DNA of 64,000 nucleotides from Bacteroidetes bacterium UBA4416 (GCA_002390745.1 DGQK01000001.1:55110-119109); one strand, 5' to 3'; shown: positions 52,144-61,798, counted from the stretch's first letter. Made by a program: numbers and translations. Notes: generated by a model not told the origin, from the sequence alone.

Positions 52144-53556
52144 GTGTACACATTTACAACCATCCGCCAGCTTCAATCCGACCTTGCTGCAGGAAAAACC
52201 TCCTGCCAGCAACTGGTTGCCGAGTCCATCAAAGCCATTGAAGAAAAAAAGCAACTCAATGCTTTCCTCGAAGTGTTTCACGATTCTGCAATGGCCCAGG
52301 CCAAACTGGCAGATGAGAAGATCGCCTCCAAAACAGCGGGTAAACTCGCCGGTGTGATCATTGGCCTGAAAGACAATATCTGCTACAAAGGGCATAAGGT
52401 TTCCGCGTCTTCCAAAATCCTGGAAGGCTTTGAATCCCTGTACTCATCCACGGTGGTTGAGCGCCTGCTCGCCGAAGATGCGATCATTATCGGCCGCCTC
52501 AACTGCGATGAGTTTGCGATGGGAAGCAGCAATGAGAATTCGGCTTTCGGAAACGTATTAAATCCTGTGAATGAAAAAACCGTTCCGGGCGGATCGTCCG
52601 GCGGATCGGCGGCGGCTGTTGCTGCGGGCTTATGCCACATCGCCCTCGGCTCCGATACGGGAGGATCCATCCGCCAACCGGCTTCCTTTACGGGAACGGT
52701 GGGATTAAAGCCAACTTACGGCCGTATTTCACGCTGGGGACTGATCGCATATGCTTCTTCCTTCGACCAGATCGGGCCTATTACCAAAACGGTAGAAGAC
52801 GCCGCCCTGGTACTTGAGATCATGGCAGGCGCCGATGCCTACGACACTACCGCTTCACAGAAAAAAGTAGACCGCTATACGGATGCGCTGGCAGACAAAA
52901 AAAATTACAAGATCGCTTACCTGAAAGAGTGCATCGACTCCGAAGGCCTGGATCCTGAAGTGAGACGCCAAACGCTGTCTGCTCTTGAGAAGATGAAACA
53001 GAATGGCCATACTGTGGCGGCAGTTGATTTTCCATACCTCGATTTCTTAGTGCCCACCTATTACGTCCTCACCACAGCGGAAGCTTCTTCCAACCTGTCG
53101 CGCTTCGATGGCGTGCACTTCGGCTACAGGAGCCCGAATGCCACCGACCTGGAGAGCACCTATAAAAAATCGCGCAGCGAAGGCTTCGGCAAAGAAGTGA
53201 AACGCCGCATCATGCTCGGCACCTTCGTGCTCAGCGCAGGCTACTACGATGCGTATTACGGAAAAGCTCAAAAAGTAAGGAACAAGATCCGTCAGAAAAC
53301 GCGCGAGATCCTGACCGATTATGACTTTATTGTGACGCCTTCCACACCGGGAACAGCCTTTGAATTTGGCAAGAACAGCGCCGATCCTATCAAGATGTAC
53401 CTGGAGGATATCTTCACCGTACAGGCCAACATCGTTGGCTGCCCGGCTATTTCCGTGCCTAACGGCTCTCATAGCAATGGCTTGCCGATCGGCCTGCAGA
53501 TCATGGGAAGGGACTTTGAAGAGGGGCATTTACTGAATATCGCCGCACAGATCTGA
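52144..53556 (+). CDS. gatA: Glutamyl-tRNA(Gln)/Asp-tRNA(Asn) amidotransferase subunit A
   Basis: The 470-residue amidase subunit of GatCAB, which releases ammonia from glutamine to amidate Glu-tRNA(Gln). Motifs: GLKDNICYKGHKVSASSK (catalytic Lys), GGSSGGSAAAVAAG with the Ser loop and GSDTGGSIRQPAS (catalytic Ser). It starts at a GTG at 52144. The last residues after GLPIGLQIMGRDF stop somewhat early for the family; the stop overlaps the next ATG by one base. Confidence 0.93.
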   Translation: MYTFTTIRQLQSDLAAGKTSCQQLVAESIKAIEEKKQLNAFLEVFHDSAMAQAKLADEKIASKTAGKLAGVIIGLKDNICYKGHKVSASSKILEGFESLYSSTVVERLLAEDAIIIGRLNCDEFAMGSSNENSAFGNVLNPVNEKTVPGGSSGGSAAAVAAGLCHIALGSDTGGSIRQPASFTGTVGLKPTYGRISRWGLIAYASSFDQIGPITKTVEDAALVLEIMAGADAYDTTASQKKVDRYTDALADKKNYKIAYLKECIDSEGLDPEVRRQTLSALEKMKQNGHTVAAVDFPYLDFLVPTYYVLTTAEASSNLSRFDGVHFGYRSPNATDLESTYKKSRSEGFGKEVKRRIMLGTFVLSAGYYDAYYGKAQKVRNKIRQKTREILTDYDFIVTPSTPGTAFEFGKNSADPIKMYLEDIFTVQANIVGCPAISVPNGSHSNGLPIGLQIMGRDFEEGHLLNIAAQI

Positions 53557-54227
53557 TGATGCGCTTCGCCACATACGTTGTTTGTATCAGCTTACTGATT
53601 ATACACCAACGCTGTGCGCCAAGCCGTTTCGTAAAGCCTCTTGCAAAAAAAGAAAACGCACTTGCCCTGAACCTCGGCGGCCCGCTGATCCATTATGGCA
53701 AAGCTGTGACTCCGCTTCCCTTAACATCGCTGATGTATGGCCGCGGACTTAGCAATTCCACAACGGCTTTCGGCTCGCTTCACCTCACCTCTGCCCTCTT
53801 TGGCAATTTCCAGACAGATCTTGGCATCTGCCAGCGCCTTTATAAAAACGACAGCCTGAAATTCGGCATTACTGTCAATCCCGCCATCAACATGGTATAC
53901 GACAAATGGGAAGGGAACTTCAGGGCATGGCCCCAACTCGATCTGAACATTTACAAAGACCTTATCCATCAGAAAGGATTTCTGTACCTGGGCTTAACGA
54001 ACTGGTTTGAACTATCTTCCAGGAAAGCACATAATGAAAGCCAAAGCAATCATGTGCTCGTCAATCCACATATTGGCTTTGCCTATCATCCGAAAAAATG
54101 GAGCTATAGCATTGAGTGCAAATTTTTAGAAATGAACCGAAAGAATGTTCCCAATGTGGTCGACTACGTGGGCATCAGGCAGCACGGCGCCGCAGGAATT
54201 TATTTAAATGTGATGAGGAAATTTTAG
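53556..54227 (+). CDS. Putative outer-membrane lipoprotein, 223 residues
   Basis: Starts MMRFATYVVCISLLIIHQRCAPS, a signal peptide with a cysteine at about residue 20, so it may be a lipoprotein. The mature chain has repeated amphipathic strands (NALALNLGGPLIHYG, TAFGSLHLTSALFGN, HIGFAYHPKKWSYSIECK) and ends YLNVMRKF, as in small barrels. It overlaps the gatA stop by one base, suggesting cotranscription with that gene. Function unknown. Confidence 0.62.
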   Translation: MMRFATYVVCISLLIIHQRCAPSRFVKPLAKKENALALNLGGPLIHYGKAVTPLPLTSLMYGRGLSNSTTAFGSLHLTSALFGNFQTDLGICQRLYKNDSLKFGITVNPAINMVYDKWEGNFRAWPQLDLNIYKDLIHQKGFLYLGLTNWFELSSRKAHNESQSNHVLVNPHIGFAYHPKKWSYSIECKFLEMNRKNVPNVVDYVGIRQHGAAGIYLNVMRKF

Positions 54228-54258
54228 GATGAGGCCGCAGGATACATATTCCAAATAC

Positions 54259-54342
54259 CGTCATTGCAAAGACGAAGGCCGAAACAATCTCGTGAATATT
54301 GAGATTGCTTCGGCCCGGAAAAAACCGGGACTCGCAATGACG
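54259..54342. repeat. Palindromic repeat (about 84 bp) at a gene start
   Basis: Outer arms cgtcattgc (54259-54267) and gcaatgacg (54334-54342); inner arms ggccgaaacaatctc (54278-54292) and gagattgcttcggcc (54301-54315), with one mismatch; and a third hairpin cccgg-aaaaaa-ccggg (54314-54330). The pattern cgtcattgc...gaagcaatctc is a widely dispersed bacterial repeat type. The ATG of the next gene lies within its right arm. Confidence 0.75.
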
Positions 54343-55236
54343 CTCCAATTCTTATGCACAGTTTTTTTTGTACTCGTCCTCTTTTCCTCCTGCCTGCGCC
54401 TCGACAGCAACCTCTACAATCCCAGCACCGACATTCAGGAATATCAATTAGACAATTACAGCGGCGAACAGGATTTTATCCTGGATGCTTCTTACCATAT
54501 TCCGGATAGCCTCATCCATCAGTTTACCCTGTTTTCGAAGGCTCCGGGCGAAAGCAAAGCTACCAATATCCGCGCGATCTACATTGGCAGCATCTCCGGG
54601 ATCCAAAACGACACAGTGATCATGTATTGCCACGGCAACAAAGACCACATGGATTTCTACTGGCAACGCGCCAAGCTGCTGGCCCATGTATCCGGAAAGA
54701 ACCGCTACGGCGTGCTGATGATCGACTACCGCGGCTTTGGCCTGAGCGAAGGGAAGTCCAGCGAAGAAGGCCTTTATGCCGATGTGGATGCAGGCCTCCA
54801 ATGGCTGAAATCGAATGGCCTCACGGGCAGCCGCCTGGTGATGTATGGCTTTAGCATGGGAACAGCCCCGGTGTGCGAGCTTACGAACAAGCCACGAAGC
54901 CTGTCGCCGGCAAAGTTTATTCTCGAGGCGCCCTTTGCCTCTGCCGATGTGATGGCCAACGATGGCAGCGGACTCAATATGCCGGGCTCTTTTTTCACCA
55001 ATTTAAAAATCGATAATGCGGAAGAGGTGAAAACAATTCAACAGCCTTTTTGTTGGTTGCATGGAACGGCCGATAACTTTTTGAGTATCGAAACGCATGG
55101 AGAAGTGGTTTATAAAAATTACGGGGGAAGCTATAAAGAAGCTCACCGGGTAAATGGAGCAGACCATGGCGAAGTTCCTGAAAAAATGGGTTTCAGCAAT
55201 TATTTGAATATAGTAAGTACCTTTATCAGAAAATAA
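54337..55236 (+). CDS. Alpha/beta hydrolase, predicted lipoprotein
   Basis: 299 residues from the ATG at 54337. A hydrophobic leader ends in a lipobox (VLFSSC), so the protein is probably membrane-anchored outside the cytosol. The hydrolase fold shows IDYRGFGLSEG, the nucleophile elbow YGFSMGTAP (serine), and likely acid and histidine in HGTADNF and NGADHGE. Substrate unknown. An upstream ATG at 54229 would read through the palindromic repeat. It ends 4 bases before the Mrp gene. Confidence 0.8.
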   Translation: MTLQFLCTVFFVLVLFSSCLRLDSNLYNPSTDIQEYQLDNYSGEQDFILDASYHIPDSLIHQFTLFSKAPGESKATNIRAIYIGSISGIQNDTVIMYCHGNKDHMDFYWQRAKLLAHVSGKNRYGVLMIDYRGFGLSEGKSSEEGLYADVDAGLQWLKSNGLTGSRLVMYGFSMGTAPVCELTNKPRSLSPAKFILEAPFASADVMANDGSGLNMPGSFFTNLKIDNAEEVKTIQQPFCWLHGTADNFLSIETHGEVVYKNYGGSYKEAHRVNGADHGEVPEKMGFSNYLNIVSTFIRK

Positions 55237-55240
55237 AAAT

Positions 55241-56335
55241 ATGGCAATTACAACAGAGAGCGTCATAGACGCTTTAAAATATGTGGATGATCCGGACCTC
55301 AAAAAGGACCTGGTAACTCTGGGGATGATAAAAGATGTGGCTGTGAACGGAAAGAATGTTTCCTTTACGGTGGTGCTCACCACACCGGCCTGCCCGATGA
55401 AAGACATGATCCACAATGCCTGCGTGAATGCGATCAAGCATTATGTGGACCAGGAAGCGATCGTGAATGTGAACATGACGGCCAACGTTACCACCACGCG
55501 CACCAAAGACAATACGACCTTATCAAAGATCAAAAACATCATTGCGGTGGCTTCGGGAAAAGGCGGCGTTGGCAAATCAACAATTGCTTCCAACCTCGCT
55601 ATTGCCCTGACGAAACAAGGCGCAAAAGTGGGCCTGGTGGATGCCGACATTTACGGCCCTTCCCAAACCATTATGTTTGACGTGCAGAACGAAATGCCCG
55701 GAAAATCAGAATATGAAGGGAAGCCGAAAATGGCACCTGTAGAAAGTTATGGCGTGAAACTGAATTCCGTAGGCTTCATGGCAGGACCTGACCAGGTGAT
55801 CGCCCTTCGCGGGCCAATGGCATCCAAAGCGCTTACACAGCTGTTTATGGATACCAACTGGGGCGAGCTGGATTACCTCATCGTCGACCTTCCTCCGGGA
55901 ACCGGCGACATCCAGATCTCTTTATGCAGCCAGATCCCACTGACGGGTGCCGTGGTGGTATGTACGCCTCAGGCTGTAGCCCTGGCCGATGCCCGTAAAG
56001 GGATCGCTTTATTCAACCTCCCTGCCATCAATGTGCCGGTGATCGGTATCGTTGAGAACATGGCCTGGTTCACGCCGGAAGAGCTTCCTGAAAACCGCTA
56101 TTATATTTTCGGGAAAGACGGCGCTAAAAACCTGGCCGGTGAAATGCGCCTGCCGCTCTTAGGTGAAATTCCGTTGGTGCAAAGCATCCGCGAAGCCGGT
56201 GATATCGGTCGCCCTGCCGTATTGCAGGAAACGACGGCACAAGCTTTAGCGTTTAAAGAGATGGCGCAGAACGTGGCCCAGCAGGTGGCTATCTTAAATG
56301 CGACCAAAGCCAACAGCGAGCTCGAGAAAGTTTAG
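55241..56335 (+). CDS. Mrp/NBP35-type P-loop ATPase (iron-sulfur carrier)
   Basis: A 364-residue protein with an N-terminal MIP18/DUF59 domain (residues about 5-85: VIDALKYVDDPDLKKDLV, TPACPMKDM) and a P-loop domain with the deviant Walker A VASGKGGVGKST near residue 104-115 and VDADIYGPSQ. Members deliver Fe-S clusters. The C-terminal region has ENMAWFTPEELPENRYYIFG where many Mrp proteins have a CxxC pair, and I see no cysteine pair here. It is 4 bases after the hydrolase. Confidence 0.9.
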   Translation: MAITTESVIDALKYVDDPDLKKDLVTLGMIKDVAVNGKNVSFTVVLTTPACPMKDMIHNACVNAIKHYVDQEAIVNVNMTANVTTTRTKDNTTLSKIKNIIAVASGKGGVGKSTIASNLAIALTKQGAKVGLVDADIYGPSQTIMFDVQNEMPGKSEYEGKPKMAPVESYGVKLNSVGFMAGPDQVIALRGPMASKALTQLFMDTNWGELDYLIVDLPPGTGDIQISLCSQIPLTGAVVVCTPQAVALADARKGIALFNLPAINVPVIGIVENMAWFTPEELPENRYYIFGKDGAKNLAGEMRLPLLGEIPLVQSIREAGDIGRPAVLQETTAQALAFKEMAQNVAQQVAILNATKANSELEKV

Positions 56336-56460
56336 CTCTGTCCGAAACGACTGTCACTTCCGTCGATGCCCACCTGCTCTTTGCAAGCAGCGTATGGCGA
56401 AGTGCTCCCGATGCTTTTTTGAAAGAAGCAGGCAAAATACGCGAACTGACAAAATAATAA

Positions 56461-56494
56461 CAAAAGGCCCTGTGAGCAATTCAGGGCCTTTTGT
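56461..56494. terminator. Bidirectional terminator between the Mrp gene and gldM
   Basis: Stem caaaaggccctg/cagggccttttg with a 10-base loop, U-rich on the right and A-rich on the left. It ends 8 bases before the gldM stop. Confidence 0.8.
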
Positions 56495-56502
56495 TGTGCA
56501 GA

Positions 56503-58173
56503 TCAGGATTTCACTTTGATCTGCACGGAAGGCAGAGTGGCCATTCCGGTTGGCTTCTGTACTTTGGCATTTTCGATGTAGAGCTTGTCGCCGCTCTTCA
56601 AAGAAGCCATCGCCACTTTAGCTTCTGCCGAAAAATTGTTGCCTGTGCAGGTATAGGTTTCGGGCTTTCCCTTACGGATCATAAAGACGTCGAAGCTTCT
56701 CACAACAAAATTTACCGGGAACATAAAGCCCGGTGATTCCGCGCCAATGCCTCCCATCTGCCCTACTTCATTCCTGCTCAGTTCCAGGTTGCTTGTCGCG
56801 AGCTTTCCCCCGATCTTCAATACGGCCGGCGGAATGTCTTTGACGCGGAATACTTTCGGAGGGCCCTGCTGCTGGTAAACGCCGTTTACTTTCGCCGCGA
56901 CGGTTACGGTGCAGCTTCCCGCCGACTTCGCCGTAATCGTATATTTTCCGGCGCCCGCCGGAGTTGCCACCGCACCGCAACCGGAAACCGACACCCGCAG
57001 ATCGCCCGGCGCAAAGCCTGCGGAAGAGGCGCTCATCGGGTTATCCACACCTGCATAAAAGATATTCATGTTATCAGCCGATACAGCGGTGAAAGGCGGT
57101 GCCACCACGTAGGAATAATCAAAGGGATAGTATTCGTCAACACCCCTGGGGTTCTTGTAAACCACAACGCCTTTCAGATTTTTCTGCCCGGTAGCGCCCG
57201 TTACATTCTCGAATTTCCCCATGCCGTCGGCCACTGCGAGGGACGATCCCGGGATGGCTAATTGCTTTTTCAATGTATCGTATTCGGCCCCTACCAATAC
57301 CTGCATGCGCTCACTGGTAAGCTCAGTGCTGGATGCGCCCAGAACGATATCGGCTTTGAATGGTTGGCCTGCCAACACATACGCTGTCGGGGCAATCACT
57401 TTTGCCTGAAGTTTGTTGATTTTAAACTCGAATTTTCCGGAGGCCGCACCAAACACATGCAGCACTTCCGACTCTACGTTCTTCATGTCCGCCTGGATCT
57501 TATTCAGGTTAGTGATCACGGCCGCCATGGGCATGTTGTAAAAATTTTCCAGCTCCCAGTTCATCTTCACGCCATCCACTTCCAGGTTCCTGTCCATGGG
57601 CCTGATGGTTGCAAGCTTTTGTTTCAGGGCGCTCATATCCGCCTCATCCAGCTTCGTCTCTGCATTTTTCTGCATGTTATCCAGCATTCCTGTGATGCCT
57701 GCATATAGCCTGTCGAGCTGCAAGCGGAGGTCTTTGGCTGAATAACGTGTTGTAAGCGGAGAAGTCTCGTCGGAGCCAAGCAAAAGGTAAGTGGGTGTAT
57801 CGTAATCGTCGAGCTTTTCCATAAAGCGAAGCTGCGAGGTATCGCGTTTGGAAGGGTCTTCCGTTTTCTGAACGATCCGCAATTTCACGCTATCGATGTA
57901 AGCATCCACCATCCGGATCTCTTTCTGCGCTTCGATGGCTCTTAAGAGATAAGGCCTGGCTTTGTAATTTCCGGCGTTCACGTAATCCTCAAACGCTTTC
58001 TGAACCCGGCCGTTGCTCTCATTAAGAATGGCCTTCGATTTTTCAATGCTCTCATCCACGGTGACGAAGCCTTTCAAAATTTCTTTGGAAACATTCAGTG
58101 CCAGCAGGGCAGTCAGCACCAGGTACATCATGCCTATCATTTTCTGACGCGGCGTTTCTTTTCCTGAACTCAT
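56503..58173 (-). CDS. gldM: Gliding/type IX secretion protein GldM
   Basis: A 556-residue protein of the type IX secretion motor. One N-terminal membrane helix (MIGMMYLVLTALLALNVSKEI) is followed by the periplasmic part with helical N-terminal domain (residues about 40-220) and beta-rich domains that reach the outer membrane. In the standard cluster it sits between gldL and gldN; here neither is adjacent. GldM partners with GldL in the inner membrane to convert proton flow into motion. Divergent from the aspartate kinase gene across 141 bases. Confidence 0.85.
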   Translation of the reverse strand: MSSGKETPRQKMIGMMYLVLTALLALNVSKEILKGFVTVDESIEKSKAILNESNGRVQKAFEDYVNAGNYKARPYLLRAIEAQKEIRMVDAYIDSVKLRIVQKTEDPSKRDTSQLRFMEKLDDYDTPTYLLLGSDETSPLTTRYSAKDLRLQLDRLYAGITGMLDNMQKNAETKLDEADMSALKQKLATIRPMDRNLEVDGVKMNWELENFYNMPMAAVITNLNKIQADMKNVESEVLHVFGAASGKFEFKINKLQAKVIAPTAYVLAGQPFKADIVLGASSTELTSERMQVLVGAEYDTLKKQLAIPGSSLAVADGMGKFENVTGATGQKNLKGVVVYKNPRGVDEYYPFDYSYVVAPPFTAVSADNMNIFYAGVDNPMSASSAGFAPGDLRVSVSGCGAVATPAGAGKYTITAKSAGSCTVTVAAKVNGVYQQQGPPKVFRVKDIPPAVLKIGGKLATSNLELSRNEVGQMGGIGAESPGFMFPVNFVVRSFDVFMIRKGKPETYTCTGNNFSAEAKVAMASLKSGDKLYIENAKVQKPTGMATLPSVQIKVKS

Positions 58174-58314
58174 CGTAGTAATGTTTTATAGGTTAGTGGT
58201 TTGGTTAGTTAAAAGCTATAAGTACGCCGTTTTAAAAAAGTGACGGTTTATAAAAAATAATTTAAATTCCCGGATATTATACACGCATCCGTATCTTTGT
58301 TTAAATCATAAATT

Positions 58315-59586
58315 ATGCAGGTATTTAAGTTTGGCGGCGCATCGGTAAAAGATGCGCAGGCAATACGGAATGTAGCGGATGTTCTTCGCTTATTTCCCAA
58401 AACGGAACTCACCGTGGTTATTTCCGCGATGGGTAAAACCACCAACGCTTTGGAAACGCTGGCCCATGCTTTTTTTTATAAAACCGAAGATGCCGAGGCT
58501 CTGCTGGAAGACATCAAATCCTATCACATCAGCATTTGCAATGAATTATTTCCCGACAACCATCACCCGATCTTCACTGAACTGGAAAATACCTTTGTAG
58601 AATTGCACTGGGCTATTGAGGATGAGCCGACGCATGGCTTCGATTTTGAGTACGACCAGATCGTGAGCATGGGCGAGATCATTTCCACAAAGATCATTTC
58701 TGCTTACCTTAACCATGCCGGCATCACAAACACCTGGATCGATATCCGCGGCGTGATCCAGACAGACAATACCTACCGGGAAGGAAAGATCGATTTTGAA
58801 TTGACGGGCTCGCTGGTCGACAAGATCCTTTTGCCGCGGCTGAAAGAAGGCCGTATGGTGATCACGCAGGGCTTTATCGGCGGCACCTCGGAGAACTTTA
58901 CCACTACGCTGGGCCGCGAGGGTTCCGACTATACGGCATCCGTGTTGGCCTTTTGCCTTAACGCCAGCGATGTTACCATCTGGAAAGACGTGCCCGGCGT
59001 GCTGAATGCCGACCCGAAATGGTTCAGCAACACCAAAAAAATCGACGAGCTTTCTTACCACGATGCCATTGAGCTGACTTATTACGGCGCTACGGTGATC
59101 CATCCGAAAACGATCAAACCTCTGCAAAACAAGAACATTCCGCTTTACGTAAAGTCTTTCCTTAAGCCACAGGAAAGCGGCACGGTGATACGTGATGGTG
59201 AGATCCGCCTGAATATCCCTTCCTATATTTTCAAGGTGAACCAGGTGTTGATCTCCATACAGCCTAAAGATTTTTCCTTTATTGCCGAAGACAACCTCAG
59301 CGACATTTTCGAATTGTTTTCCAGGCATGGCGTGAAGATCAACCTGATGCAGCTCTCCGCCATCAGCTTCTCGGTATGCTGCGATAACGATCCCGGCAGG
59401 ATCCCTGCGCTGGTAGGAAAATTGAAGGACCTGTTCAAAGTATTGTACAACGCGGATGTAGAGCTCATGACCGTACGTTACTACACACCTGAAACACTGG
59501 ATACGCTGACAGAGAAAAAGGTCATTCTTCTGGAGCAGCGCAGCCGCCATACTGTTCAGATGGTAATGAAAGACGATGCAGAATAA
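58315..59586 (+). CDS. lysC: Aspartate kinase
   Basis: A 423-residue kinase for the first step of lysine, threonine and methionine synthesis. N terminus QVFKFGGASVKDAQAIRNV, the catalytic region TLGREGSDYTASV with KDVPGVLNADP, and C-terminal ACT-like part (about residues 305-423) with little regulation detail visible. A TATCTTTG -7 element is at 58292-58299 but no good -33 partner. It overlaps corA by 11 bases. Confidence 0.92.
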   Translation: MQVFKFGGASVKDAQAIRNVADVLRLFPKTELTVVISAMGKTTNALETLAHAFFYKTEDAEALLEDIKSYHISICNELFPDNHHPIFTELENTFVELHWAIEDEPTHGFDFEYDQIVSMGEIISTKIISAYLNHAGITNTWIDIRGVIQTDNTYREGKIDFELTGSLVDKILLPRLKEGRMVITQGFIGGTSENFTTTLGREGSDYTASVLAFCLNASDVTIWKDVPGVLNADPKWFSNTKKIDELSYHDAIELTYYGATVIHPKTIKPLQNKNIPLYVKSFLKPQESGTVIRDGEIRLNIPSYIFKVNQVLISIQPKDFSFIAEDNLSDIFELFSRHGVKINLMQLSAISFSVCCDNDPGRIPALVGKLKDLFKVLYNADVELMTVRYYTPETLDTLTEKKVILLEQRSRHTVQMVMKDDAE

Positions 59587-60664
59587 TCCATTATACAACA
59601 CCGGCCAGGGCCCGGTCATGAATGCGAAAACCCAAAATATCGGCGCTCCTCCGGGTACCTTATTCTACAATGGGGAAACACGGACCGACCGGATCAGGAT
59701 CACGCTGATTGAATATAGTGAAACTGAATTTTTTGAGCAGGAATTTTTTGACCTCTCCGACTGCCTTCAGCATGTGAAGCCCGAGCTCGTGAAATGGATC
59801 AATGTAGAAGGGCTTCATAAACCCGAGCTGATCGAAAAGATCGGCAAGCTGTACAACATCCACCCGCTTACCATGGAAGACATTGTGCATGTGGATCAAC
59901 GCCCTAAGTTTGAAGAATACGACAACTACGTCGTGTCTATCATGAAAATGATCCGCTACAGCAACCGTGTGGAATCGGAACAACTGGCCATTGTCCTGCT
60001 TGAGAACACCGTCATCACCTTCCAGGAACCTGATGGAGGCGATGCGTTCGACATCATCCGGAACCGGCTCCGCGCGGCCAAGGGGCGTGTCAGAAAACTG
60101 GGAGCCGATTACCTGGCTTATGCGCTGATGGATGCGGTGGTAGACCTGTATTTCACCGTGATCGAAAAAATAGGCGACAAGGTAGAAGAGATCGAAGAAG
60201 AGATCATCGGCGACTCCGACAAAAAATCGCTGATGGAGCTGTATCACCTCAAACGTGAAATGATCTACCTGCGCAAACAAGTATGGCCGATGCGCGACAT
60301 GATCAATAACATGATCCGCTCCGAAACCAGCCTTATCAATCCCAGCAGCGATGTATACCTCCGCGACCTTAGCGACCACGTCACACGCATCATCGATACC
60401 GTGGAAACCTACCGCGACCTTTTATCCGGCATCATGGATATTTATTTAAGTACCAATGCCAACCGCATGAACGAAGTCATGAAAGTACTCACGATCATGT
60501 CTTCTATTTTTATCCCGGTAACATTTATTGCAGGTGTGTATGGCATGAACTTCGACAACATGCCCGAGCTCCATACCAAAAACGGATACTTCATTACCTG
60601 GGGCGTCATGCTGGCGGTGATCATCGGCCTTTCGATCTACTTCAAAACCAAAAAATGGCTATAG
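59576..60664 (+). CDS. corA: CorA family magnesium/cobalt transporter
   Basis: A 362-residue pentameric channel subunit. The long cytosolic part includes WINVEGLHKPELIEKIGKLY and helices of the funnel; two C-terminal helices are separated by the selectivity motif YGMNFDNMPE, with MSSIFIPVTFIAGVYG before it. The ATG lies inside lysC (11-base overlap); a later ATG at 59618 is possible. The end overlaps the convergent barrel gene by 6 bases. Confidence 0.92.
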   Translation: MQNNPLYNTGQGPVMNAKTQNIGAPPGTLFYNGETRTDRIRITLIEYSETEFFEQEFFDLSDCLQHVKPELVKWINVEGLHKPELIEKIGKLYNIHPLTMEDIVHVDQRPKFEEYDNYVVSIMKMIRYSNRVESEQLAIVLLENTVITFQEPDGGDAFDIIRNRLRAAKGRVRKLGADYLAYALMDAVVDLYFTVIEKIGDKVEEIEEEIIGDSDKKSLMELYHLKREMIYLRKQVWPMRDMINNMIRSETSLINPSSDVYLRDLSDHVTRIIDTVETYRDLLSGIMDIYLSTNANRMNEVMKVLTIMSSIFIPVTFIAGVYGMNFDNMPELHTKNGYFITWGVMLAVIIGLSIYFKTKKWL

Positions 60665-61606
60665 CGTACTGAGGTTGTAATACACCCTCAGGCCACAGGC
60701 ATGCTGGAGCCTGAACTCCGGCGCATAACCCAGCGCTATACGGTCGTAGGAAGGATTATAGAGGAGTTGAACACTGTACCTGGGGTTGAGATTCAGATTG
60801 AGTCCGATGCCCCCGAAAGCGCCGATACCAACACCGATGAGGTAGCGGGCACTGTAATAATTATACGGAGGCGTGTTGTATACACTCATCAGGTCGATGG
60901 CAATGTTATTTGCCCCGTTATTGCGATCGCTGTAAAGAAGGGCCTGGTTTTTTTGCGCCTTGGACATGATGATGTTGAGGCCTCCTTCTACCACAAAATT
61001 CACTTTTTCATTTTTTCCCAGGATGCGCTGATAGCCGAACTGGAACATGAGCCGCTGCTCGGCTCCCACAATGGTAAACTGGTTGATGCGACTGGCAGCT
61101 CCGGGAGTCTGAAAACCACCGCTATTCGTATTGGTGGTGATCGTAAACTTCCCATTCACCGCCAGCTTGGTGCCGTTGATGTTGATGGTGATGTGCTGCT
61201 TGTTGCGGAACCGGTAGCGGGTGTTGAACCCAACAAGGTAGGTGGTGGTATACCTTAAATTGAACGGCATATCGTTTTGGGTAAACTGCCAGTCGGTATG
61301 GTTCACATTGAGCAGCTGCGCTATCATGTCGTTGTTGCCATTGCCGTAAACGTTGACGATCTGGTTATACAGGATGCTGTTGTTAAAACTGTTTCGCTGT
61401 CCGTTTTCGTCAAAGCCATAGCCATCATATAAATAGGCGGTTTGTCCGTTGGCCCAAAAAGCACCGATGAAGAGACCGGCATGAAATCCTTTATGAGATT
61501 TCGCCGGGGCAGTGGTGTCAGGCTCGTTCCAGTCGTCCTGGGCTTGTGATACAAAGCCACTTACCAACAAGGCCAGGAATAAAGAATGTTTCAGGATAAA
61601 TTTCAC
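60659..61606 (-). CDS. Putative outer-membrane beta-barrel protein
   Basis: 315 residues from a GTG start at 61606 with signal peptide (KFILKHSLFLALLVSGFVSQAQ). Strands such as GFHAGLFIGAFWANGQ, LRYTTTYLVGFNTRYRF and LQHACGLRVYYN suggest a barrel. Upstream frame to 61738 exists but has no signal-like start. It converges with corA. Function unknown. Confidence 0.65.
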   Translation of the reverse strand: MKFILKHSLFLALLVSGFVSQAQDDWNEPDTTAPAKSHKGFHAGLFIGAFWANGQTAYLYDGYGFDENGQRNSFNNSILYNQIVNVYGNGNNDMIAQLLNVNHTDWQFTQNDMPFNLRYTTTYLVGFNTRYRFRNKQHITININGTKLAVNGKFTITTNTNSGGFQTPGAASRINQFTIVGAEQRLMFQFGYQRILGKNEKVNFVVEGGLNIIMSKAQKNQALLYSDRNNGANNIAIDLMSVYNTPPYNYYSARYLIGVGIGAFGGIGLNLNLNPRYSVQLLYNPSYDRIALGYAPEFRLQHACGLRVYYNLSTL

Positions 61607-61723
61607 GTCTAAAAATAAGATAAAATCCGCATCAAAAGTGCTAAAAATCTTTATAATGTATGAGAAGGGTCTTATCTCTGTAGCAGGTGTATCCTGCCTT
61701 ACCCAACCACTCACACTGAAACG

Positions 61724-61757
61724 AAAAACGCGCCTCACTAACGTAAAGCGCGTTTTT
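61724..61757. terminator. Terminator downstream of the sigma factor gene
   Basis: Stem aaaaacgcgc (61724-61733)/gcgcgttttt (61748-61757), loop of 14 bases. Suits both directions. Confidence 0.75.
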
Positions 61758-61798
61758 GTATAGGAATAGAAACAGGGCTGAAATCTTGAGCCGGGTTC

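Noticed and set aside
58546..59619. 357-codon minus-strand frame opposite lysC
   Set aside because: Antisense to aspartate kinase, no recognised motif and a composition unlike real proteins.
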